Virus record (IMG/VR): IMGVR_UViG_3300045941_000062
Location: 1-36,333 of that record
Reading direction: 5' to 3' (one strand)
DNA: 36,333 bases
Source: a virus
Positions within the stretch are counted from its first letter, which is position 1, and each line of letters opens with the position of its first letter. Shown in pieces: positions 32,269 through 36,333 of this stretch. The notes below the pieces were generated by a model, which did no database searches, was not told the DNA's origin, and saw only the letters and a program-made list of their open reading frames with translations. The position numbers and the translations under genes were made by a program.

Positions 32269-32490
32269 TCAGCCGCAATTCATCTGTGGAGCGATGCACT
32301 GGACGGTCGTGTCCACCCCATCACCCTTGGCCGTGGACCAGGCGATGAGGATGGCGACGAACAGGGCGACGAGGAGCCCGGCAGCGATGCCATCACGTGG
32401 CCCGCTGGCTTTGTCGCCTGCGGTGTTGCGCAGGCGCAGCCCCTCACCCCCATTCGGTCGCTCGTAACGGTCATCGAAATCATTCATCAT
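32269..32490 (-). CDS. Small membrane protein, 73 aa
   Basis: ATG 32490 overlaps the HNH gene's stop; ATG 32487 is an alternative one codon later. Hydrophilic N-terminus (NDFDDRYERPNGG), one membrane helix at about residues 34-53 (GIAAGLLVALFVAILIAWS), and a short outer tail with two cysteines (QCIAPQMNCG). It lies directly upstream of the SPFH gene and ends where that gene starts, so it may work with it. The function is unknown. Confidence 0.65.
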   Translation of the reverse strand: MMNDFDDRYERPNGGEGLRLRNTAGDKASGPRDGIAAGLLVALFVAILIAWSTAKGDGVDTTVQCIAPQMNCG

Positions 32491-32879
32491 TTCTTCTTTC
32501 TGTTGGTGTTGCCGCTCTTTCTGGCGGCGCTGATCTTGGCTTTGGTTTCGGCCGACAAGCGTTGGCCCTTCCTGGCTGCGCTGATCTTGGCCTTCGTTGC
32601 TGCTGAGAGGGGCCTCCTGGGGGCCCTCATCTTTGCCTTGTGCTCGTCTGACTCCGGTTTCCCTTTCTGGTGGTAGCTGGTGTGGCATTTCAGATGGCCG
32701 CATCGCAGGTTCTCCAACGAGTTGTTGCTGCGATCCTCGTCCACGTGGTGGATGATCCCATCCAATGGCCCACGACCAACGAGGGTGGTTACTGGTTCAC
32801 CACACCATTCACATGGATGAGGCAGCGAGTTCGCCGCCAGCCATATGTCCCGGTAGATGAAGCGCGAATCACGTTTCAT
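32487..32879 (-). CDS. HNH endonuclease with NUMOD3-like repeats, 130 aa
   Basis: ATG 32879 follows GGGGAAG; the 32960 start would lie inside the upstream gene. The HNH core spans residues 23-70: CEWC zinc pair (C23/C26), IIHHVDEDRSNNSLENLRC (H44/H45, N52/N53, N57) and CGHLKCHTSYH (C60, C65, H66). Behind it are two NUMOD3-like DNA-binding repeats, SAATKAKISAARKG and SAETKAKISAARKS, so it resembles free-standing homing endonucleases. It overlaps neighbours by 11 nt and 4 nt without disrupting either. No intron is evident. Confidence 0.9.
   Translation of the reverse strand: MKRDSRFIYRDIWLAANSLPHPCEWCGEPVTTLVGRGPLDGIIHHVDEDRSNNSLENLRCGHLKCHTSYHQKGKPESDEHKAKMRAPRRPLSAATKAKISAARKGQRLSAETKAKISAARKSGNTNRKKK
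32491..32512 (-). promoter_or_regulatory. Start-associated leader repeat (inside HNH 3' end)
   Basis: Reads CACCAACAGAAAGAAGAA before ATG 32490 and is at the same time the last codons (NTNRKKK) of the HNH gene. Confidence 0.45.
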
Positions 32880-33144
32880 CCGCTGCTTCCCCCACCAAAC
32901 GATCCTTGGTGTGATCGCCGTAGGGGCCCATGTAGATCCCGACAGTCGGTCGTTCAGCATCCGACTGCGGGTACAGGTAGATGTACAAGGGTTGCTGTTC
33001 TTGGTTCAGAAACTCGAGCCGCCATCCCACATACGGATAGCCCTGATCATGGTTCCCGGTCCATGGCATATAGGACCATTCGCCAGCAGCACCGATATGC
33101 GAGATTGCCTGCAACACGTGTCTGACCTTGCCCAGGTCGCTCAC
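32869..33144 (-). CDS. Hypothetical protein, 91 aa
   Basis: GTG 33144 overlaps the previous stop (GTGA), indicating coupling. The product is mixed: a helical N-terminus (VRHVLQAISHIGAAG) and beta-rich, aromatic middle (YVGWRLEFLNQEQQPLYIYLYPQSD, GIYMGPYGDH). No motif is recognised. The stop lies 10 nt inside the next gene's start. Confidence 0.65.
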   Translation of the reverse strand: MSDLGKVRHVLQAISHIGAAGEWSYMPWTGNHDQGYPYVGWRLEFLNQEQQPLYIYLYPQSDAERPTVGIYMGPYGDHTKDRLVGEAADET

Positions 33145-33689
33145 TTCGCCAAGGCGAGATGAGCGTGATGGAATTCGGTCACCATCTCGCCGACGCCATC
33201 ACGGGCATCGGCCAATGCGGCTGCGATATCACCATCGATGAGGCGTCGGTAGTTGCGGATGTTGCCCTTGCGCCGTCGCCCGTTGAGCACCCAATCGATC
33301 CGCTCCCAGCCTCTCGTCGCGGCCATGTAAGCCTCGGAGAAGTCACCCTGACGAGCGTGATCGATGGCATCTTCGAGGTAGCACCGCACCTCGGCCATGA
33401 AGTGCCGATCCTCGGCCTGCAAGCGAGCGAGCTCACCGTTGGTGAGGCTGCGCACCAGGTGTTCCATGGCCAAGAACTCATCGGGCCCCGGCAGCTTGGC
33501 CAGCATCTGATCGATCTCTTGCTGTTCGGATCGTTTCAGCGCTGAAACGGCAGCGCTCATGCCGCCCTTCGGCCACTCGGCCATCAGCGGCTCGAGAGCC
33601 GCCTTGTGCCACTGGACGAAGGCTTCGGCCTGAGCGTTGAGCAGATGGGCCCGGATGAGGGCCCGCCTGAGCTCAGGGGTGATTGTCAT
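33141..33689 (-). CDS. Helical hypothetical protein, 182 aa
   Basis: ATG 33689 after AGAAAGG; the longer frame runs into the neighbouring membrane protein. Nearly all helix (LRRALIRAHLLNAQAEAFVQWHKA, LVRSLTNGELARLQAEDRHFMAEVRCYLEDAIDHA, NYRRLIDGDIAAALADARD) with an Arg/Lys-rich patch (NGRRRKGNIRNYRR) that could bind nucleic acid. Palindrome copy 7 lies inside it, read as VSALKR near residue 50. No family is recognised. Confidence 0.7.
   Translation of the reverse strand: MTITPELRRALIRAHLLNAQAEAFVQWHKAALEPLMAEWPKGGMSAAVSALKRSEQQEIDQMLAKLPGPDEFLAMEHLVRSLTNGELARLQAEDRHFMAEVRCYLEDAIDHARQGDFSEAYMAATRGWERIDWVLNGRRRKGNIRNYRRLIDGDIAAALADARDGVGEMVTEFHHAHLALAK
33533..33548. repeat. 18-bp palindrome family, copy 7 (in CDS)
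   Basis: Perfect GTTTCAGCGCTGAAAC inside gene 33141-33689, again encoding VSALKR on the - strand, as in the unrelated gene holding copy 3. Confidence 0.9.
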
Positions 33690-33850
33690 TGGTCTTTCCT
33701 TTCTGTTGTTCGAACGGCCCTTGGAGAGCCATTGGGATGACGCCCCACCGCGGGGCGCTCGTACCAGGCAACGAGCGCCCCGATGAGGCCGTAGAGCAGC
33801 ATCGCCAGGGTGACTGCCCACAGGATCACGGTCTCGATGGCGTGTCTCAT
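33686..33850 (-). CDS. Small membrane protein, 54 aa
   Basis: ATG 33850 overlaps the upstream stop (ATGA). One strong membrane helix at about residues 5-29 (IETVILWAVTLAMLLYGLIGALVAW), then a short basic tail whose end (RAVRTTERKDQ) is encoded by the leader repeat of the next gene. Stop and next start overlap. No family is known. It is one of several mini membrane proteins in this arm. Confidence 0.6.
   Translation of the reverse strand: MRHAIETVILWAVTLAMLLYGLIGALVAWYERPAVGRHPNGSPRAVRTTERKDQ
33690..33712 (-). promoter_or_regulatory. Start-associated leader repeat
   Basis: Reads GAACAACAGAAAGGAAAGACCA directly before ATG 33689; the clearest consensus copy. It also encodes the end of the upstream 54-aa protein. 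Confidence 0.55.
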
Positions 33851-34212
33851 TGCGGCTCGGGCCCATGTGGCGGCGGCCGCCCTGAGCCACGCTCTCGCTG
33901 CAAGCGGGCAACCTCATGCAGCAATTGGGCAACGACCAGCCCCCGCTCGATGATCGCCCCAGGCAACTCGCTGGTGGCACCAGGAACCGAGCGCATCTCC
34001 ACGGGTTCATCGGGTGGGGTCAGGTCAGCGGCGCAGTCGTTGCACGACACGACGATGTGACCGTTGGCGGCCAAGAACCGCTGGGATGATGGGGCCACCC
34101 ACAGTTCAACGTCGCAGATGGCGCAATGCCAGACCGCCGAGCCCTCGACGGTCGTGTCGCCCTCGTCGCCAACCCGCAGGCAGACCAACAGGGTGGTCTC
34201 AGGCTCGGTCAT
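33847..34212 (-). CDS. Four-cysteine Zn-binding protein, 121 aa
   Basis: ATG 34212 lies within the end of the upstream gene (14-nt overlap), with GAGGCGG nearby. CAIC (C30/C33) and CNDC (C57/C60) form a CxxC...CxxC zinc ribbon around a beta segment (ELWVAPSSQRFLAANGHIVVS). Residues about 85-110 form an amphipathic helix (IIERGLVVAQLLHEVARLQRER). The C-terminus is Gly/Pro-rich and is encoded by the second NotI repeat. A DNA- or protein-binding role is plausible but unproven. Confidence 0.7.
   Translation of the reverse strand: MTEPETTLLVCLRVGDEGDTTVEGSAVWHCAICDVELWVAPSSQRFLAANGHIVVSCNDCAADLTPPDEPVEMRSVPGATSELPGAIIERGLVVAQLLHEVARLQRERGSGRPPPHGPEPQ
33872..33889. repeat. NotI-containing 18-bp repeat, copy 2
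   Basis: GGCGGCCGCCCTGAGCCA, identical to copy 1, at the C-terminal coding end of gene 33847-34212. GTGG before it and CCAC at its end form outer arms. Confidence 0.7.
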
Positions 34213-34774
34213 CGGCAGCCGCCTCGCCATAGATCGACAACTGCCGAGCGAGCCGAGTGCACTCCAACATCACGTAGTCGATGGTCTTGTAGTGCTGACC
34301 GAAGGCCATGTCGCTCAGCCCCTTGAAGCTGAGCTTGGGCCCAAGTGGTCCGTACTTCTCGGCCATCAACTTGTTGGCCTCGAGCAAGCGAGCCTCGAGG
34401 CCAGGGCTCAGGTCCCAGGCATGAGCGCAATCGAAGCCGAACCACCAGATGTCGTGCTCCTCATCGGGGCCAGGGGTATGACACACCCCTCGCTCCTCAT
34501 CCTCGCCAGGCTGACAGGGTGCCGAGTAGGTCAGCCCCCCATGCACGTCGAAGTGCGGCATGTTCTCGTCATCGGAGTACATCACCTGGTGCAGCGGGTG
34601 GCTCGGGCCCACGCCCGCATAGCCACACCAATGTCCGTTCTCGGGATGACGGACAGCGAGGCAGGGCAGCCCCGTCTTGGTGTCGGTCCACGACACCTTG
34701 TCGCTCTCGTCATCCCATGGACCCGAGCCCCAGCCATCACGGCTGAGGAAGGTCCAGTGCTTGGCCTCATGCAT
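34199..34774 (-). CDS. Conserved phage hypothetical protein, 191 aa
   Basis: ATG 34774 behind GAGGAG; an upstream in-frame start lies in the preceding gene. The sequence HEAKHWTFLSRDGWGSGPWDDE, then HGGLTYSAPC, GVCHTPG and IWWFGFDCAHAWDLSPG, is a pattern I remember from many actinobacteriophage hypothetical proteins. The several Trp, Cys and His residues suggest a compact, possibly metal-binding fold. The biochemical role is unknown. The C-terminus is helical (LLEANKLMAEKYG, TIDYVMLECTRLARQL). Confidence 0.78.
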   Translation of the reverse strand: MHEAKHWTFLSRDGWGSGPWDDESDKVSWTDTKTGLPCLAVRHPENGHWCGYAGVGPSHPLHQVMYSDDENMPHFDVHGGLTYSAPCQPGEDEERGVCHTPGPDEEHDIWWFGFDCAHAWDLSPGLEARLLEANKLMAEKYGPLGPKLSFKGLSDMAFGQHYKTIDYVMLECTRLARQLSIYGEAAADDRA

Positions 34775-34949
34775 TCTGTTCTGTCTCCTCATAATCAGGA
34801 TCGAGTCGGTACTCGGGATCGTGGATGGGACAACCAGGCACCACCCACCACACCCCGTCTCGGGGCAGGGCGTGCTCGTCAGCCTGGTGTTGTGGGCAGG
34901 TACAGCCTGCCCGGTGCGCCCGACGTGAGCCGGGTAGCTGTCGGGACAT
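34767..34949 (-). CDS. Small Cys/His Zn-binding protein, 60 aa
   Basis: ATG 34949 behind GAAGGGAG. Cysteines and histidines in GCTCPQHQ (C16, C18, H21) and PGCPIHDPEY (C40, H43) make a likely zinc site; the C-terminus is acidic. Similar mini-proteins are common in actinophage early arms. The stop overlaps the next start. It is the first gene of its block, behind palindrome copy 8 and a strong hairpin. Confidence 0.68.
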   Translation of the reverse strand: MSRQLPGSRRAHRAGCTCPQHQADEHALPRDGVWWVVPGCPIHDPEYRLDPDYEETEQNA

Positions 34950-34971
34950 GGAAACTCCCTTCTGTGGAAAC

Positions 34972-34987
34972 GTTTCAGGGCTGAAAC
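34972..34987. repeat. 18-bp palindrome family, copy 8
   Basis: GTTTCAGGGCTGAAAC, part of a 30-bp block (34971-35000) identical to 36282-36311. It sits between the terminator hairpin and the start of the gene at 34949. Confidence 0.9.
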
Positions 34988-34996
34988 GAAAACGAC

Positions 34997-35034
34997 AAGT
35001 AGGCCACCTTCCCGGCTGGGAAGATGGCCTACTT
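34997..35034 (-). terminator. Strong rho-independent-type hairpin
   Basis: Arms of 17 nt (AAGTAGGCCA-CTTCCC with GGGAAG-TGGCCTACTT) and loop GGCT, one mismatch. On the - strand it is followed by GTCGTTTTCGTTTC, a broken U-run that leads into palindrome copy 8. It ends the block 35039-36113. Confidence 0.75.
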
Positions 35035-35038
35035 GGGG

Positions 35039-35119
35039 TTACTTTCTCCGCAACCAGGCGCTCAGCCTGGCTGCGATACCGATGGTGATGAGCACACCAA
35101 CGGCTTGCAGAACGCCCAT
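35039..35119 (-). CDS. 26-aa hydrophobic/basic peptide
   Basis: ATG 35119 overlaps the stop of the upstream gene (TGATG). The sequence starts with a hydrophobic stretch (LQAVGVLITIGIAARL) and ends basic (WLRRK), like a small membrane-active peptide. It ends just before the terminator. Support is coupling and composition only. Confidence 0.4.
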   Translation of the reverse strand: MGVLQAVGVLITIGIAARLSAWLRRK

Positions 35120-35427
35120 CAGTAATCGGCGTTCTTGATCCATCTGCGGATCAGGACTCCCCCATACCAGTCAGCGAGTCGCTGCCGCTCGCTTCGTGGC
35201 ATCCCGTGGGGGAGCCTGATCCACAATTGCTGCGGCGGTTGAACGTCGCAACCTGGCCGATCGCCGTAGTTCACACGGACGATGCGGCCATGACACGGGG
35301 GCATGGCCCCCAAGCCCTGGGCCGTCACGCCGTCCACGTGCGAACCCAGGGCTGAGGTGATGAGGAGACCGGCACCGATGAAGGTGATGAGCGCGGCTCC
35401 AAGAACACGGTCGAACATGCGGACCAT
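35119..35427 (-). CDS. Membrane-anchored protein, 102 aa
   Basis: ATG 35427 overlaps the previous stop (TGATG). One N-terminal membrane or signal helix at about residues 6-28 (DRVLGAALITFIGAGLLITSALG), followed by an outside domain with two cysteines (PPCHGRIVRVNYGDRPGCD) that could form a disulphide, then LWIRLPHGMPRSERQRLADWYGG. The layout suits a secreted or surface protein, perhaps a superinfection-exclusion factor, but that is a guess. No family is recognised. Confidence 0.62.
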   Translation of the reverse strand: MVRMFDRVLGAALITFIGAGLLITSALGSHVDGVTAQGLGAMPPCHGRIVRVNYGDRPGCDVQPPQQLWIRLPHGMPRSERQRLADWYGGVLIRRWIKNADY

Positions 35428-36113
35428 CACAGAATCCCCATCCGCTCGCCGTTGTACAGCGAGCGCCGCGCCTTGTGGGCGTAGTGGCGCATGACGTGAC
35501 CGCCCGCTGTGTGGCACGGGTTGAACCGCTCGGCTTCACACATCGGGCAGGCCACGGCCTCATTGATGCGCTCGATCTCGGCCCGCTCGGCCTGCTTGAC
35601 GCTCATCATGTGGGCCATGTCCTCAGTCGTGAGGCCCCTGAGCATGGCGATCACCCGGCTGCCGTGAGCGAAACGAGGATCCGGCTCACGCCGTCCCGTG
35701 CGGGTGCAGCCGATGTTCTTTTCGGCGAAGCATTGCGGGCAGGCCAATGAGCCGATGGCATCGAGCATGAGCCCGAGCTTCTGCTCATTCTTCCAGGCTG
35801 CCCTGGCCCGACGCTCCTCAACAGCGACCGTGGCTTCGTGCTTGGCGTCCCGCTCGGCGATGAAGCGGTCAGCCTCGGCCCGAGCCTTCTTGATCTTGCG
35901 GAAGGCTGCTGAGGCTCGCTCATCGGCCGCCTTCATGTGGGCGGGCTTGGGCGCAGGCGAACCGTCTAAGGCCCAATTGGCGTTGTAGTCCCCATTCGTT
36001 TCAGTGCTGAAACGAATCGAGGGCAGGAGCGGGGAGTGGTCCCGAGCGATGAGCTCGATGAGGCCAGCGAGTTGGGCTGGGGACTCGAGGGTGATGGTGA
36101 CTTCGTAGGTCAT
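35427..36113 (-). CDS. Protein with two Zn-binding CPxC...C...H modules, 228 aa
   Basis: ATG 36113 behind AAAGG; the 36203 start lies in the leader and is rejected. An N-terminal beta segment (TYEVTITLESPAQLAGLIELI) precedes a long charged coiled coil (about 60-115). Two modules follow: C125/C128/C136/H150 (CPQCFAEKNIGC) and C189/C192/C200/H213 (CPMCEAERFNPC). I know the 'CP.C.a.....C....G....H..R' pattern from actinobacterial and phage DNA-associated proteins. Its duplication suggests nucleic-acid binding. Palindrome copy 9 lies in it near residue 34, read as RFSTET. Confidence 0.75.
   Translation of the reverse strand: MTYEVTITLESPAQLAGLIELIARDHSPLLPSIRFSTETNGDYNANWALDGSPAPKPAHMKAADERASAAFRKIKKARAEADRFIAERDAKHEATVAVEERRARAAWKNEQKLGLMLDAIGSLACPQCFAEKNIGCTRTGRREPDPRFAHGSRVIAMLRGLTTEDMAHMMSVKQAERAEIERINEAVACPMCEAERFNPCHTAGGHVMRHYAHKARRSLYNGERMGIL
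35998..36013. repeat. 18-bp palindrome family, copy 9 (in CDS)
   Basis: GTTTCAGTGCTGAAAC inside gene 35427-36113; it encodes RFSTET, the frame used by copy 2 (RFSGET) but not by copies 3 and 7. Confidence 0.85.
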
Positions 36114-36140
36114 TGGTCTGATTCCTTTGGTCTGTGGATG
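36114..36140 (-). promoter_or_regulatory. Start-associated leader repeat
   Basis: Reads CCACAGACCAAAGGAATCAG then ACCA directly before ATG 36113. It has AAAGGA as ribosome site and the AGACCA-ATG end shared with 27765 and 33689. Confidence 0.5.
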
Positions 36141-36184
36141 TTTGGTGGCCCAGGGGCCTATGAGTGCGGTGTGGCTGATGTGGT

Positions 36185-36202
36185 GGCGGCCGCCGTGAGC
36201 CA
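36185..36202. repeat. NotI-containing 18-bp repeat, copy 3
   Basis: GGCGGCCGCCGTGAGCCA, one base different from copies 1 and 2, in the untranslated leader before the gene at 36113. The similarity with copy 2 extends outward (ATGTGG before, CAC after). Confidence 0.7.
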
Positions 36203-36242
36203 CACGCTGGGCACGACGGTCGATGGATGGGAAACGACGAAA

Positions 36243-36270
36243 CCCCGATCCCGCATCAGCGGAATCGGGG
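36243..36270 (-). terminator. Rho-independent-type terminator
   Basis: Arms CCCCGAT-CCGC and GCGG-ATCGGGG around loop ATCA with one mismatch; on the - strand TTTCGTCGTTTCC follows. It closes a transcription unit entering from beyond the right edge. Confidence 0.75.
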
Positions 36271-36282
36271 TATCGGGGAATC

Positions 36283-36298
36283 GTTTCAGGGCTGAAAC
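36283..36298. repeat. 18-bp palindrome family, copy 10
   Basis: GTTTCAGGGCTGAAAC with CG flanks. The 30 bp at 36282-36311 are identical to 34971-35000, a repeated module of palindrome plus AAAACGACAAGT. Confidence 0.9.
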
Positions 36299-36333
36299 GA
36301 AAACGACAAGTGCGCCCCGTACCACAAACCGAT

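Noticed and set aside
26665-36298. The palindromes as a CRISPR array
   Set aside because: Spacing is irregular (hundreds to thousands of bases), copies lie inside genes, and there are no cas genes.
1-36333. tRNA genes
   Set aside because: I saw no cloverleaf with a TTCRA loop and CCA-type acceptor on either strand by reading; a dedicated scan would be needed to exclude one firmly.

Overview
The window is part of the genome of a tailed bacteriophage with a short tail (podovirus-like), probably infecting a Gram-positive actinobacterium. The reasons are: virion genes in the classical order (terminase, portal, scaffold, major capsid protein, head-tail adaptor, nozzle-like protein, internal virion proteins); no tail tube, sheath, tail chaperone pair or tape measure gene; a GC-rich sequence with GTG/TTG starts; a peptidoglycan amidase plus holin; and several small Zn-binding and hypothetical families that resemble actinobacteriophage genes. 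The host is an inference. There is no tRNA, integrase, polymerase or CRISPR array in the window, so replication genes must lie elsewhere. Terminase is cut by the left edge.

Left arm, about 1-25.7 kb, all on the + strand: TerL, a 100-aa virion-type protein, a zinc ribbon, portal, scaffold, major capsid protein, a small Cys/His protein, head-tail adaptor, nozzle/stabilisation protein, tail-collar fibre, three internal-virion-like proteins, a giant 3294-aa virion protein, three small proteins, endolysin, holin, a membrane-anchored collagen-like protein, two tiny basic proteins and a 25-aa membrane peptide. Most of these genes overlap by 1-4 nt (ATGA, GTGA, TGATG), which points to one long translationally coupled operon. 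It ends at a hairpin at 25705-25735.

Right arm, about 25.7-36.1 kb, all on the - strand and converging on that hairpin: short accessory genes in several transcription blocks separated by hairpins. Recognisable products are a PC4-like ssDNA-binding protein, a winged-helix protein, a classical AAA+ ATPase, a Band-7/SPFH membrane protein, an HNH endonuclease with NUMOD3-like repeats, several zinc-binding proteins and five small membrane proteins. The rest are hypothetical. No gene-free stretch exceeds 300 nt. The longest is 36114-36333, which holds a leader, an 18-bp repeat, a terminator and a palindrome.

The most unusual signal is not a gene. An 18-bp palindrome, CGTTTCAGCGCTGAAACG with a variable centre, occurs ten times: eight in the 10.5-kb right arm and two in the left arm. 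Some copies are intergenic beside terminator hairpins, two are fused to Shine-Dalgarno sequences, and four lie inside coding sequences in two different reading frames. Its half-sites match those of bacterial parS but are two bases further apart. Many right-arm genes also share a start-associated leader (ACAACAGAAAGG...AGACCA-ATG), and a second 18-bp repeat (GGCGGCCGCCSTGAGCCA) occurs three times. Together these look like a phage-wide regulatory or partition site system whose binding protein is not identifiable here.
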